64,000 nt of DNA, taken from assembly GCA_934408725.1 (NCBI GenBank), contig CAKRVB010000005.1:54132-118131 (forward strand), written 5' to 3'. The translations under genes were made by a program, and so were the position numbers. Below, piece by piece: positions 46,267 through 56,120 of this stretch. The DNA is from an uncultured Marvinbryantia sp. (GTDB lineage: Bacteria > Bacillota > Clostridia > Lachnospirales > Lachnospiraceae). The notes under the pieces were generated by a model, which saw only the letters and a list, made by a program, of their open reading frames with translations, did no database searches and was not told the origin of the DNA. The stretch's first letter is position 1. Every line of letters starts with the position of its first letter.

Positions 46267-46343
46267 CTCCTGCTGTCGGAATGTTCTATCAAATTTAGAT
46301 AATAACGAACAAATATCTACATTTCATTATCTGTTCTATAACT

Positions 46344-46371
46344 ACTATAACACAAGTTTTTAAAAAAGCAA
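46344..46371 (-). promoter_or_regulatory. Sigma-A promoter of clpB
   Basis: Minus-strand TTGCTT (46366-46371) and TATAGT (46344-46349), 16-base spacer, overlapping the upstream terminator. Confidence 0.6.
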
Positions 46372-46407
46372 GTACTTTTTTGATTTTTTTAAAGTACTCG
46401 CTTTTTT
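46362..46407 (-). terminator. Terminator of the lar-HD-amidase operon
   Basis: AAAAAAGCAAGTACTTT and AAAGTACTCGCTTTTTT pair (one mismatch), flanked by A- and T-runs. Confidence 0.85.
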
Positions 46408-46410
46408 GAT

Positions 46411-47604
46411 TTACAGTTCTTCTACAGCTTCCATGCTGCCATCACCTGCTCCGGCCTCTCCGCCTGATGTAGCGCCGGAAGGATCCGGTGTTACCGTTGT
46501 GCCGCCATCTCCGCTGCTGTCTCCTGAGGTATCCGGCGTAGAAGTGTCCGGTGTGGAAGACGTACCTGGTGTGGAAGACGTATCCGGTGTGGAGGTGTCT
46601 GGCGTATAGGACGTATCCGGTGTATAAGACGTATCCGGTGTATAGGACGTATCCGGTGTATAGGACGTATCCGGCGTGGAGGTGTCCGGCGTATAGGACG
46701 TATCCGGTGTATAAGACGTATCCGGTGTATCGGATGTATCTGGTGTATAAGAAGAATCTGGCAGTTCACTGACAAAGTCTTCTTCATAGTATTCGTCTTT
46801 TCCGTTCCGTTTTTCACTCTCTTCGCTCTCGGTTTCTTCTACCTCTTTGGCTTCGGATTTATCCTTATAGGTATGGGCAAGACCCTTCAGAATCGTCTCC
46901 AGTTCTTCATCTGTCACCACCTGTTTTTTACAAAGTTCCCGGTATGTCATCACATCATCACGGAAATCTTCCCAGTAGTCTTCATGCTCTGTATAATAAA
47001 TCGGGCAGTCTTTTCCGGTCACATCATGGTGACGGATGATCTGATCTCTGCCCAGATTGTAAGTCTCCGTCAGATATGCTGTCAGCTTCACCAGTGAAAT
47101 ATAAGTATCCTTCAGAAATTCTCCAGTGGTATCCATGTGACAGTTTTCAATGGAAATCGACTCGTGGTTCTCCTGATTCGATGCATAAGCTACTTCCCCG
47201 TCCGGTACACACTGAATGATTTCTCCTTCCAGTCCAACAACATAGTTGGCGCTCATATAACAGTTCTGCAGATCCTTCAGACTCTCGAAATAATCATGAT
47301 TCTCCTGTGCCGTTGTCTTCGGATTGCCCAGATAATGAATGACTATGTACTTGATTCCGTCTGTCTTCTCTCCCGGTCTGGAATAATCATTCACGGTAAG
47401 CAGCTGTTCGGACACATCCGGCTTTGGTACTTCGTAGTCCACCTGCTCTGTTTCACTTGTTTTTTCCGTTTCACTCTCTGTTTCCTGTTGCGTATCCAGT
47501 TTTTTCTCTGCCAGATTCATAGCTACCGTCACCCCGGTTGCAGAAATCACTACAACCAGCAAAAGCAGCCAGAACAGCAGTCTGCCAATTTTTCTTTTCT
47601 TCAT
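46411..47604 (-). CDS. Membrane-anchored N-acetylmuramoyl-L-alanine amidase with TPDTS repeats
   Basis: 397 residues. An N-terminal signal anchor (about 7-29), an acidic Thr/Glu spacer, and an Amidase_2/PGRP domain (about 70-225) with zinc histidines in YIVIHYLG and IIRHHDVTGKDCP. The tail from about 270 is low complexity: repeats of TPDTSY/TPDTS, encoded by near-identical 18-bp DNA units (about 46535-46752), then Gly/Ala-rich. It cleaves peptidoglycan stem peptides; the tail probably spans the wall. Gap to the HD gene 24 bases. Confidence 0.9.
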   Translation of the reverse strand: MKKRKIGRLLFWLLLLVVVISATGVTVAMNLAEKKLDTQQETESETEKTSETEQVDYEVPKPDVSEQLLTVNDYSRPGEKTDGIKYIVIHYLGNPKTTAQENHDYFESLKDLQNCYMSANYVVGLEGEIIQCVPDGEVAYASNQENHESISIENCHMDTTGEFLKDTYISLVKLTAYLTETYNLGRDQIIRHHDVTGKDCPIYYTEHEDYWEDFRDDVMTYRELCKKQVVTDEELETILKGLAHTYKDKSEAKEVEETESEESEKRNGKDEYYEEDFVSELPDSSYTPDTSDTPDTSYTPDTSYTPDTSTPDTSYTPDTSYTPDTSYTPDTSYTPDTSTPDTSSTPGTSSTPDTSTPDTSGDSSGDGGTTVTPDPSGATSGGEAGAGDGSMEAVEEL

Positions 47605-47628
47605 TTCTCTTTCTCTTCTTTTGTTTTC

Positions 47629-48102
47629 TTATTCCTGCGGAAGCTCCGCATCCATATCGGTCAGTTCTTCCAATAGCTTTAACGCCCGTTCGTATTTGGC
47701 CCGGCGCCTCTGGTCTTTTTCTGTAGGATTGGGTATTCTGGAAATATCCATATTATGCATCAGATCTGCACGCTTCACCACAGCTGCCATCGTATTTCCG
47801 GCTACTCTCCGGATATAATCCAGATAGGCCTCATCATTCCCATCCTCATGGGTGAGGACAAGGATCGCTTCTACGATTCTTTCAGGGAATCCTTCCCGTC
47901 TTAAGTCCTCTGCAGTTACTTCACTGTCTTCCAGCGTATCATGCAGCATGGCGATAATCTTCAGTTCCGTGGTATCTACCTGAGACGCCACATACAACGG
48001 ATGTTCAATATATGAATTCCCGCCTTTATCCGTCTGTCCCTTGTGTGCTTCCTGTGCAATCCATATTGCTTTTTTATATAAGCTCTCCAGATTTTCCATC
48101 AT
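47629..48102 (-). CDS. HD-domain hydrolase, RelA/SpoT hydrolase-like
   Basis: 157 residues with the MESH/SpoT-type HD motif: AHKGQTDKGGNSYIEHPLYVA, MLHDTLEDSEVTAEDL and VVKRADLMHNMD. Small single-domain versions hydrolyse (p)ppGpp or related nucleotides. The start overlaps the end of larC by 29 bases. Substrate is inferred from family. Confidence 0.85.
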   Translation of the reverse strand: MMENLESLYKKAIWIAQEAHKGQTDKGGNSYIEHPLYVASQVDTTELKIIAMLHDTLEDSEVTAEDLRREGFPERIVEAILVLTHEDGNDEAYLDYIRRVAGNTMAAVVKRADLMHNMDISRIPNPTEKDQRRRAKYERALKLLEELTDMDAELPQE

Positions 48103-49360
48103 TTTTTAAAATCTCCCATAACGGTTTCCCAGTTTCTACAGCCAGCTTCTTTGCACTCTCATATTCCGGGTAATCCCGGTATCCATCTTCCAGTGCCACA
48201 CGCTTCACCTGAAGTTCTCCGTAAGCAGTCGGCACCACAGCCTTCTCTCTCTTCAGAATTCTTCTCTGATCCAGATGCCTGCGAATTCCAATGGTCGTTG
48301 TGTGCAAAAAGATCAGTCTCTCCATCTTTTCTGTATCTTCCGGTCTTGCCAGTACCGTCAGGCACCATGCAGGGCGGTTTTTTTTCATAAAAATCGGTGT
48401 ATAAAAAGCATCCAGCGCACCGTTTTCCATCAGAATCTCCATTGCTGCTCCCAGCATCTCTCCGGTGCAGTCATCCAGATTGGTCTCCAGCACCATGATC
48501 TCATCCTGTTCCGTATAGTTATCAGAAACAGTCTCCTGATATCCCAGCGTCACCTTCAGCAGATTCGGGATCTTCAGGATCTTCGTTCCGGCTCCCCATC
48601 CTATTTTATCAATGGTCATTACCGGCATGGTGCCAAAGGAATCTGCCAGTTCAGATATGATCGCTGCTCCCGTTGGGGTCACCAGCTCAGTATCCACATC
48701 AATCTGGCGGATCAGCGCATCCGATTCTGCAAAGATTTCACATACTGCCGGCACCGGCACTGATAACATTCCGTGCTGGCAATGGACAAAGCCATGCCCA
48801 TCCTGTACTACGGAAGCGCAGATACGGTCTGGCTTCAGCATCGTGATCAGGATCGCACTTCCCACAATATCCACAATCGAATCCACAGCGCCTACTTCGT
48901 GAAACTGTACTTCTTCAACATCCTTGTGATGTACCTTAGCCTCAGCTCTGGCTACTCTGGTAAAGATGCGAAGGGAAAGATCCTTCACTTCTTTTGACAG
49001 TTCACTGTTCTGAATCATCTGACGGATATCCCGGAAACTACGGTGAAAATGTCCGCGTTCATGGTCGTGACTGTGGTGTTCGTGATCGTGTTCATGCGTA
49101 TGTCCATGGTCATGGATATGTTCATGGATGTGCGTATGATCATGAACCTGCTCCTGTCCGGTCAGAATCACATTCACATGTGTTGCCGTTATGGCATTTC
49201 TCTGAGTTGTCTCAAAAGCGATTTCATATCCTTCCAGATGAAGCTTTTCCAGCTCTGTCAGGAACGCATTCTTATCTGCACCCAGGTCAATCAGTGCACC
49301 AAGAGTCATATCTCCACTGATTCCTGCGCTGCAGTCAAAATACAATATTTTCTCTCTCAC
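48074..49360 (-). CDS. larC: Nickel-pincer cofactor synthesis protein LarC
   Basis: 428 residues, one chain (not split by a frameshift as in Lactobacillus). LarC inserts nickel into the pincer nucleotide in a CTP-dependent way. N-terminal [20 protein letters not shown] matches the family; residues 73-106 are almost all His/Asp/Glu, a nickel-storage loop. Overlaps larB by four bases (ATGA). Confidence 0.94.
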   Translation of the reverse strand: MREKILYFDCSAGISGDMTLGALIDLGADKNAFLTELEKLHLEGYEIAFETTQRNAITATHVNVILTGQEQVHDHTHIHEHIHDHGHTHEHDHEHHSHDHERGHFHRSFRDIRQMIQNSELSKEVKDLSLRIFTRVARAEAKVHHKDVEEVQFHEVGAVDSIVDIVGSAILITMLKPDRICASVVQDGHGFVHCQHGMLSVPVPAVCEIFAESDALIRQIDVDTELVTPTGAAIISELADSFGTMPVMTIDKIGWGAGTKILKIPNLLKVTLGYQETVSDNYTEQDEIMVLETNLDDCTGEMLGAAMEILMENGALDAFYTPIFMKKNRPAWCLTVLARPEDTEKMERLIFLHTTTIGIRRHLDQRRILKREKAVVPTAYGELQVKRVALEDGYRDYPEYESAKKLAVETGKPLWEILKNDGKSGELI

Positions 49361-50124
49361 GTATCTTCCTCCCGTTTTCCAGTCAGACAGTTGATGCTGT
49401 GCGCCATATAACCGGCACCGAATCCATTATCAATGTTCACCACACTGGTTCCACTGGCACAGCTGTTCAGCATAGCCAGAAGTGCAGTCATACCGCCCAG
49501 GTTGGCTCCATATCCCACCGAAGTTGGCACTGCAATCACTGGTTTGTCTGTCAGTCCGCCAATCACAGAAGCCAGTGCTCCCTCCATTCCGGCCACTGCT
49601 ACAATCACACTGGCACTTTTGATAACATCCAGTCTGGCAAACAGTCTGTGAATCCCGGCTACGCCTACATCATAGACTTCTTCGACTTCATTTCCAAGGA
49701 ATCTGGCAGTCTGTGCCGCTTCCCTGGCCACCGGAAGATCTGAGGTACCGGCACAGGCCACCAGAATTTTTCCCTTATTCAGTGGAAATGGCTCTGGCTG
49801 ATACACCATAATCTGGGACAGTTCATCATACTCCAGTTCCGGGCACACCTCTCTGGCAGCTTCATATTTTTCCCTGCTGCATCTGGTCCCCAGGATATGC
49901 TTCTGTCCGTGTTCTCTCATATTCTGCACAATCCCCCGCACCTGTCCTGCGGTCTTGCCGGCACAGTAGATCACTTCCGGCACACCGGTGCGCTCTTCCC
50001 GTTCATAATCAATGTTGGCATACTCCAGTTCCTGCTTTTCTTCTCCATTTTGCAGCAGCTGCTCTGCCTCTTCTACGGTAATCTCTTTTTTCTCCAGTCT
50101 TCGTAAAATGTCTGTTGTATTCAA
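49357..50124 (-). CDS. larB: Pincer-nucleotide biosynthesis protein LarB
   Basis: 255 residues with a PurE-like C-terminal domain ([47 protein letters not shown]). LarB carboxylates and cleaves nicotinic acid adenine dinucleotide in the first step of the cofactor. Starts at TTG 50122-50124. The sulphur enzyme LarE and the racemase LarA are not in this window. Confidence 0.94.
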   Translation of the reverse strand: MNTTDILRRLEKKEITVEEAEQLLQNGEEKQELEYANIDYEREERTGVPEVIYCAGKTAGQVRGIVQNMREHGQKHILGTRCSREKYEAAREVCPELEYDELSQIMVYQPEPFPLNKGKILVACAGTSDLPVAREAAQTARFLGNEVEEVYDVGVAGIHRLFARLDVIKSASVIVAVAGMEGALASVIGGLTDKPVIAVPTSVGYGANLGGMTALLAMLNSCASGTSVVNIDNGFGAGYMAHSINCLTGKREEDT

Positions 50125-50172
50125 ATCTGTGTCACTCTTTTCTGTTTTGTTTTATGCAGGGTAAGACACCGG

Positions 50173-51009
50173 TCACGGTGTTGTCCGCATCTTTTTCAGC
50201 AGCGCAATCTCTGCTGCATAGCCGGCATCATCATTTGGTGTCTCCAGTATAAATGGAAGTTCTTTTAAGACTGGATGATTGATGACTCCCGCCAGTGCTT
50301 CCAGTCCGATCTTTCCCTCTCCGATTCTGGCATGACGGTCCTTATGGCTGCCTCGTTCATTCATACTGTCATTCAGATGAACAGCCTTCAGACGCTCCAG
50401 TCCGATCACCCGGTCAAACTCATCCAGTACCCCGTCCAGATCTCCGACAATATCGTAGCCGCCATCCCATACATGACAGGTATCCAGGCAGACACCCATC
50501 TTGTCCTGCAGCTCTACACGATCCAGAATTGCCCTGAGTTCTTCAAAGGTTCTTCCTACTTCGCTGCCTTTTCCGGCCATGGTCTCCAGAAGAACCGTGG
50601 TTGTCTGCTCCTGTGTCAGGACTTCATTTAACATCTGTGCTATATAATCGATCCCCACATCGACTCCCTGCTTCACATGACTGCCCGGATGAAAATTATA
50701 ATAATTCCCCGGTGTATATTCCATACGCTTCAGATCATCCGCAAAGGTATTCTTTGCAAATTCCCTTAACGCCGGATCTGCAGAACAGGGATTCAGGGTA
50801 TAAGGTGCATGAGCCACCAGCTTCTGAATCTGATGTTCTGTTGCATACTGCAAAAAAGCTTCCACATCCTTCGGATCTATTTCTTTTGCTTTTCCTCCTC
50901 TGGGATTGCGTGTAAAAAAAGCAAAGGTATTCGCTCCCAGTTTTACAGCCATTTTTCCCATGGCTTCGTATCCTTTGGAGGAAGAAAGATGATTTCCAAT
51001 CTTAAACAT
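50173..51009 (-). CDS. nfo: Deoxyribonuclease IV (endonuclease IV)
   Basis: 278-residue AP endonuclease of base-excision repair: [19 protein letters not shown] start, [60 protein letters not shown] and LETPND, all zinc-site motifs of the TIM-barrel family. GGAG seven bases before the ATG at 51009 rules out the longer frame. Confidence 0.96.
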   Translation of the reverse strand: MFKIGNHLSSSKGYEAMGKMAVKLGANTFAFFTRNPRGGKAKEIDPKDVEAFLQYATEHQIQKLVAHAPYTLNPCSADPALREFAKNTFADDLKRMEYTPGNYYNFHPGSHVKQGVDVGIDYIAQMLNEVLTQEQTTTVLLETMAGKGSEVGRTFEELRAILDRVELQDKMGVCLDTCHVWDGGYDIVGDLDGVLDEFDRVIGLERLKAVHLNDSMNERGSHKDRHARIGEGKIGLEALAGVINHPVLKELPFILETPNDDAGYAAEIALLKKMRTTP

Positions 51010-51058
51010 GTCATTTCTCCGTTTTCCAAAATTCATTTTCATCCAAAAAACTATTTGC

Positions 51059-51088
51059 AGTATAGCATGAAAAAGGAGCACTGTTCAA
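51059..51088 (-). promoter_or_regulatory. Sigma-A promoter of nfo
   Basis: Minus-strand TTGAAC (51083-51088) and TATACT (51059-51064), 18-base spacer, inside the DUF362 terminator. Confidence 0.6.
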
Positions 51089-51108
51089 TGGCAGTACTCC
51101 TGTTTTTT
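51071..51108 (-). terminator. Terminator of the DUF362 gene
   Basis: GGAGCACTG (51075-51083) and CAGTACTCC (51092-51100) pair; TTTTTCAT follows on the minus strand. Confidence 0.75.
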
Positions 51109-51118
51109 TACTTTCCTA

Positions 51119-52246
51119 CTATTTTATCTCAATTAATTCGTACTCATCAGTGCCCAGACCAATCTTCTTGGCATGCTCAATACAGCTTACCCAGTTGGTA
51201 TCTGGATGACTCATATGGAAATGATCATGGTGTTTACTTTCTTCCTCATGTTCTTTCACATGCTCTTCCAGTACACTTCCATGGATCACCGGCTGCGCAT
51301 TTACTGCATCTGCACAGGCCTTGTCCAGTGCTACCGGGTCAAAGGATGCAAACATACCTACATCCGGTACAATAGGAAGGTCATTTTCTGCATGACAGTC
51401 ACAGTTCGGAGATACATCCATAACCAGACTGATATGAAAAGCCGGACGATTGTTGATGACTGCTTTTGAATATTCTGCAATCTTGCAGTTCAGGATATCA
51501 TTCGCCTCGTCGCTGGCTGCCAGAACAGCATCCTTCGGACAGACTCCGATGCAACGTCCGCATCCTACGCACTTGTCATGATTGATAGATGCCTTCTTGT
51601 CTGTCACGACAGCTGCGCTGTGTGCACAGATTCTGGAGCAGGCTCCACATCCAATACAAAGTTCCTGGTCTACATGTGGCTTTCCGGCACTGTGCATCTC
51701 CATCTTACCGGCACGGGAACCACATCCCATACCAATGTTCTTCAGCGTGCCACCAAATCCAGTTGCTTCATGTCCCTTAAAATGTGTCAGTGTCAGGAAT
51801 ACATCCGCATCCATAATAGCACGTCCGATCTTCGCTTCTTTTACATATTCGCCGCCTTCTACCGGTACCAGAACGTCATCTGTTCCCTTCAGTCCATCGC
51901 CAATCAGGATATGGCATCCGGTCGTATATGGTGTAAATCCATTCAGATAAGCACTCTCGATGTGATCCAGTGCATTCTTACGGCCACCTACATACAGCGT
52001 ATTGCAGTCTGTCAGGTATGGTTTTCCACCCAGTTCTTTTACAATATCTGCAATGGTTCTGGCATAGTTTGGACGAAGAAATGCCAGATTGCCAGGTTCA
52101 CCGAAATGAATCTTGATTGCTACATACTTATTCTCAAAATCAATGTTCGCAATACCAGCTTTTTTTACCAGTTTCGTCAGCTTCTGCTGCAGATTGGTAT
52201 TCGTCCCGGTACGCAGATTGGTAAAATATACTTTTGATGCTTCCAT
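51119..52246 (-). CDS. DUF362 protein with two 4Fe-4S clusters
   Basis: 375 residues. DUF362 core (about 25-300) with KIHFGEPGNLAFLRPNYAR, interrupted at about 190-250 by a ferredoxin insert with two CxxCxxC...CP motifs (CIGCGACSRIC, CVGCGRCIGVCP). Likely an electron-transfer or redox protein; reaction unknown. Near the end a His-rich segment (KHHDHFHMSH). Own promoter. Confidence 0.9.
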   Translation of the reverse strand: MEASKVYFTNLRTGTNTNLQQKLTKLVKKAGIANIDFENKYVAIKIHFGEPGNLAFLRPNYARTIADIVKELGGKPYLTDCNTLYVGGRKNALDHIESAYLNGFTPYTTGCHILIGDGLKGTDDVLVPVEGGEYVKEAKIGRAIMDADVFLTLTHFKGHEATGFGGTLKNIGMGCGSRAGKMEMHSAGKPHVDQELCIGCGACSRICAHSAAVVTDKKASINHDKCVGCGRCIGVCPKDAVLAASDEANDILNCKIAEYSKAVINNRPAFHISLVMDVSPNCDCHAENDLPIVPDVGMFASFDPVALDKACADAVNAQPVIHGSVLEEHVKEHEEESKHHDHFHMSHPDTNWVSCIEHAKKIGLGTDEYELIEIK

Positions 52247-52276
52247 ATTAGTAATCTCCTTTTATTATTTTTCTTT

Positions 52277-52305
52277 ATTGTAAGAGCTGCTCCGAATTAT
52301 GTCAA
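52277..52305 (-). promoter_or_regulatory. Sigma-A promoter of the DUF362 gene
   Basis: Minus-strand TTGACA (52300-52305) and TACAAT (52277-52282), 17-base spacer. Confidence 0.75.
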
Positions 52306-52334
52306 ATATAAATATCCGAACAGCCCTTTTTGTT

Positions 52335-53009
52335 TTATTTTTCCAGTCCTGCCAGGTTCCGTTCAATGGCTTCCTGCTGATTGATGATATGCGTTTTCAT
52401 CACCAGTCCGGCTTTTTCTTTATCCTTCTTTTTGATTGCTTTACGGATCGCATCATGCTCATCGATCAGCAGCTTGTACATTCTCTTATCCTTCATATAT
52501 TCCATACGATAGCGGTACATCTGCTCTCTTAAGTTCAGCAGCATCTGCTGCAGTCTTTTATTATTGGTCGCCGAGTAAATAATCTCATGGAACTGCATAT
52601 CCGCTTCCACGCAGCCCAGCAGATCCTCCCCTTCTGCACATCGCTTAAAATCATTGGCTGCCTGCTTTAATGCCTTCAGCTGCTCCTCTGTTGCACAGTC
52701 GCAGGCTTTCTTTACAGCCAGTTCCTCCAGTGCTTCCCGTACTTCCAGTACATCATTCAGATCCTGAATCGTGATATCCGCAACGATCGCCCCTCTTCGC
52801 GGAATCATAATCACCAGACCTTCCAGCTCCAGCTTTCTTAAGGCTTCCCTTACCGGAGTTCTGCTGACACCAAGCTTCTGTGCCAGCTGGATCTCCATCA
52901 GTCTTTCTCCTGGCTTTAACTCTCCCTTAAGGATCGCATTTCGAAGGGTCTGGAAAACCACATCACGCAATGGGAGATATTCATTCATATTTACCTGAAA
53001 ATTATCCAT
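52335..53009 (-). CDS. GntR-family regulator, FadR (FCD) type
   Basis: 224 residues: winged helix (LKPGERLMEIQLAQKLGVSRTPVREALRKLELEGLV) and an all-helical FCD sensor domain with the metal histidines in MQFHEIIYSATNN and MKTHIINQQ. Ligand and targets are not readable. It is 29 bases after ispE, so likely in the same transcript. Confidence 0.92.
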   Translation of the reverse strand: MDNFQVNMNEYLPLRDVVFQTLRNAILKGELKPGERLMEIQLAQKLGVSRTPVREALRKLELEGLVIMIPRRGAIVADITIQDLNDVLEVREALEELAVKKACDCATEEQLKALKQAANDFKRCAEGEDLLGCVEADMQFHEIIYSATNNKRLQQMLLNLREQMYRYRMEYMKDKRMYKLLIDEHDAIRKAIKKKDKEKAGLVMKTHIINQQEAIERNLAGLEK

Positions 53010-53038
53010 CTATTTTCCTCCGTATCTTCGTCCAAATT

Positions 53039-53896
53039 TTATTGCCGTACCAGATAAACCTGCTTTGCTGCTTTTTCTTTTTTCAGCAGACGACAGACTT
53101 CCTGCGCTTTGTCTTCTTTTTCAAATATTCCAAACACGGTTGGGCCGCTTCCGCTCATCATCGCCCCCATTGCACCGTATTTCATCATCGTATGCTTGAT
53201 CTCATCTATAACCGGATAGGCTGGTATCGTCACAGTCTCCAGAACGTTTCCCATCCTGGCCACCAGCTGCTCCAGATTGTTCTCCCGCAGCGCCTGTACC
53301 TGTCCGTCAATATCCGGATGTTCGGTAAGTTCCCTCACCTTCAGATTTCCATATACGAATTTTGTCGATACATGGATCTTCGGCTTGGCAATCACCAGGC
53401 TGCAATGTGGCATGGCTGGAAGCGGGGTCAGTTCTTCTCCGATCCCCTCTGCCAGAGCCGTACCTCTCATAATACAGAATGGCACATCCGCACCGATCTT
53501 CACACCACGTTCCATCAGCTGCTTTTTATTCAGCCCCAGCTGGAATATTCTGTTCACACCTACCATAACGGCAGCGGCATCTGTACTTCCTCCGGCCATT
53601 CCCGCTGCTACCGGAATATATTTCTGAAGTTCAATCTCCAGACCGCCATCCACCTGGAATTCATCCATCAGCAGCTTCGCTGCACGATACACCAGATTGT
53701 CCTCATTCACCGGAAGATACGCCAGATTCGTAGTCACTGTGATGCCAGGTTCCGTCTTTTTGCGTAACGTGATCTTATCATAGAGATTGATCATCTGCAT
53801 AATCATTCGTACCTCATGATACCCGTCTTCCCGCTTTCTGACTACGTCCAGCCCAAGATTAATCTTGGCTTTTGCTTTCAATTTCAGTTCTCTCAT
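53039..53896 (-). CDS. ispE: 4-diphosphocytidyl-2-C-methyl-D-erythritol kinase
   Basis: 285-residue GHMP kinase of the non-mevalonate isoprenoid pathway: AKAKINLGLDVVRKREDGYHE at the start, IPVAAGMAGGSTDAAAVMVG phosphate loop and MSGSGPTVFGIF. GGGAAA precedes the ATG and a promoter (53935-53962) lies 40 bases upstream. Confidence 0.96.
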   Translation of the reverse strand: MRELKLKAKAKINLGLDVVRKREDGYHEVRMIMQMINLYDKITLRKKTEPGITVTTNLAYLPVNEDNLVYRAAKLLMDEFQVDGGLEIELQKYIPVAAGMAGGSTDAAAVMVGVNRIFQLGLNKKQLMERGVKIGADVPFCIMRGTALAEGIGEELTPLPAMPHCSLVIAKPKIHVSTKFVYGNLKVRELTEHPDIDGQVQALRENNLEQLVARMGNVLETVTIPAYPVIDEIKHTMMKYGAMGAMMSGSGPTVFGIFEKEDKAQEVCRLLKKEKAAKQVYLVRQ

Positions 53897-53934
53897 ATGT
53901 ATTTCCCTCGTACATTGTATACAGTTATGCTTCT

Positions 53935-53962
53935 ATTCTATCATCTTTTTTCTGATTGTCAA
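53935..53962 (-). promoter_or_regulatory. Sigma-A promoter of ispE
   Basis: Minus-strand TTGACA (53957-53962) and TAGAAT (53935-53940), 16-base spacer. Confidence 0.65.
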
Positions 53963-53970
53963 TCAGCTAG

Positions 53971-55536
53971 TTAGTTCAATAAAACAGTTTTTACAATGAT
54001 CAATCCGATTCCTGGTCTTACCTCTTTTTCTTCTATCTGGTTCAGCTGACAGATCCGCTCCGGAGTCGTATAGTATCGTTTGGCAATACTCCATAAGGTG
54101 TCTCCCGGCTGCACAATGTAACCCACAATTCCAGGCATCTCCTGTATCTTTCTCAGATCCATTTCCCTGATCTCGATATCTGTGATAAAAGCCTCCTGCT
54201 GTTCTTTTACCACAAAAAGTTCCATAGCTACTGTTGCCTTGATCTCTGCGGTTTCGCTGTCCAGCATATTGACACCCAGCTGCTCCAGATGATTCTGAAT
54301 CCGGAACCGACAGTGTTCATCCAGAAGTTCCATTGACGCCAGCTGTTGAAATGGTACTGCTGCTTCCATCACTGCATACGGATTCTTATCATCCGAAGAC
54401 AGATACAGTACCTGCACCATCACAGCGCCTTCCAGCATCAGGCCTTCTTCCGTTATGCGCACATCATCCATCTTTACCGTACCTACGCTGCAGCAGACCT
54501 GCAGAATTCTTGGCTGCGTGGCTGTAAGTCTCCCTTTTCCGCCTGCTTTGATACGAAAGCCTCTCTTTGCCACCAGGCTTTCATACTGACTGATCTCCCG
54601 GTCTGGAACCAGTTCTTTTACCGGCGAGTATACATCCGTCAAAATCTCTGCACGTTCTTCTTCATATAAATGGATGGCCATTCCCAGTGCTGCTTCTATG
54701 GATAGCTGCCTTTTTTCTCCATCATAGTCTTCTGACGCTTCTATGCTGCAATGCTCCATCTGTACCTCTACCTGAGAGACCAGATCTGCTCCTGCTCCGG
54801 GGCAATCCAGATGTCCCTGGAACGGAACTGCAGACTCCATCCACTGAAGCCCAGCCTGTTCTTCCTCCCCTTCATATAAAAGAAAGAGAAACAGTTCTCC
54901 GCGAACAGACAGTTTGCCATCTTCCGGCCGCACTTCTATTCCACGCAGCTGTACACTGTCCCAGAGGATGGTTCGAATCGTAGATTTACTGGATGGCAAT
55001 GTCAGACTTTCCTTCAACCGGTAAATATCTTTTTTGCATTCCTTTAGTTCCAACAGCTCCAGTTCTTTTTTCTGAATGCTCACATCCGCTATTCCATGCA
55101 ATTCTACTGCTGCCTGGAGTTCTTTGCTTTCCTCTAAGCGAAATACAAAGGTGATCAGTCCTCTGATACTTACTTTTCTGGAATTGATCAGTGAAACGGT
55201 GATATCCTCCAGTTCCCATCCTACCTGTACGTTTTCTTTTCCCACTTTTTTCTCCAGCGCCCGGCTCTCCTGAAAAGGAATCGTCTCTTCCAATTGGTGA
55301 ATCCGATGTTCCTGCGTATCATCCTGATACAGAATCTGCACCTTCCACTGGCCATTCAAGGTAATCCGGCTATCTTCTGTCTGTATCTCATCCACATTCA
55401 GCATAGCCTTTTTCCACACAATTTTACCGGCATCCGGCAGGCTGTCCGGCACGATACAGTCTTCCTCCAGTGTCATCTGTTCTGTGGTACTTCCATCTTC
55501 TCTCAGCAGTCTGATATTCTTTTTTAACAGATCCAT
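53971..55536 (-). CDS. SPOCS (DUF3794)/LysM protein, SipL-like
   Basis: 521 residues: two or three SPOCS domains (each with a KVQILYQDD / VMVQVLYLSSD-type strand and an IPFQ element) and a C-terminal LysM (GYIVQPGDTLWSIAKRYYTTPERICQLN). SipL of Clostridioides is the same architecture and links spore coat to forespore via SpoIVA. Suggests a spore former. GGGAGG precedes the ATG at 55536; a longer frame to 55566 is less likely. Confidence 0.88.
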   Translation of the reverse strand: MDLLKKNIRLLREDGSTTEQMTLEEDCIVPDSLPDAGKIVWKKAMLNVDEIQTEDSRITLNGQWKVQILYQDDTQEHRIHQLEETIPFQESRALEKKVGKENVQVGWELEDITVSLINSRKVSIRGLITFVFRLEESKELQAAVELHGIADVSIQKKELELLELKECKKDIYRLKESLTLPSSKSTIRTILWDSVQLRGIEVRPEDGKLSVRGELFLFLLYEGEEEQAGLQWMESAVPFQGHLDCPGAGADLVSQVEVQMEHCSIEASEDYDGEKRQLSIEAALGMAIHLYEEERAEILTDVYSPVKELVPDREISQYESLVAKRGFRIKAGGKGRLTATQPRILQVCCSVGTVKMDDVRITEEGLMLEGAVMVQVLYLSSDDKNPYAVMEAAVPFQQLASMELLDEHCRFRIQNHLEQLGVNMLDSETAEIKATVAMELFVVKEQQEAFITDIEIREMDLRKIQEMPGIVGYIVQPGDTLWSIAKRYYTTPERICQLNQIEEKEVRPGIGLIIVKTVLLN

Positions 55537-55558
55537 CTTGCACCTCCCTGATCTTTCA

Positions 55559-55975
55559 TTATTCAAACAGGATACTTTCTCCGGTTTTCTCCAGCCTCAC
55601 AACGATATAGGGCCAGGTTGCCTCTTCCGGCAGTGTTTCCCCGGCGGGTGGCCCCAACAGCTCAAACCGGATATGAATGCCATCCTCATCCAGATAACAG
55701 TATTTTGTTGTGATGCTATATCCACCGGTTTTCTGTTCGCCAAATCCACGGGCGATATAAAGCATTCCATCTTTTTCATAACTCAGCTTCATTTCTTTGG
55801 TTTTATTTTCCTCAATCACCTCAGCCAGCGGCTGTGGAATCTCATCTTCCTTCAACACAGTACATTCCAGATCCTGATGCTGGTCAGACTGCTTCTTTGC
55901 CACGCTGCAGCCTGCCAGCAACAGGATTGCCCCCAGAAGCAGCAGCCATATTCCATATCTTCGCATTTCAGACAT
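55559..55975 (-). CDS. Lipoprotein with PrcB-like domain
   Basis: 138 residues. Signal sequence with lipobox LLAGC, so lipid-anchored. The rest (LSYEKDGMLYIARGFGEQKTGGYSITTKYCYLDEDGIHIRFELLGPP) fits the PrcB C-terminal domain, known from treponemal protease complexes. 22 bases upstream of the SipL-like gene on the same strand. GGGGAG precedes the ATG. Confidence 0.8.
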   Translation of the reverse strand: MSEMRRYGIWLLLLGAILLLAGCSVAKKQSDQHQDLECTVLKEDEIPQPLAEVIEENKTKEMKLSYEKDGMLYIARGFGEQKTGGYSITTKYCYLDEDGIHIRFELLGPPAGETLPEEATWPYIVVRLEKTGESILFE

Positions 55976-56120
55976 AACATCTCCCCTTCATTCTTTCTTT
56001 TCTACTATCTTTATGAAGGAGCCTCTGGGAATATGTTTTTCTGATTGCAAGATGCCTGGATTTTCAGTATACTGTTACAGAAGCAATTGAAAATTAATAG
56101 AAAACAGAAAGGAAATCATT

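Noticed and set aside
46267..46410. CIRCE or CtsR operator before clpB
   Set aside because: No TTAGCACTC-N9-GAGTGCTAA and no tandem GGTCAAA heptads.
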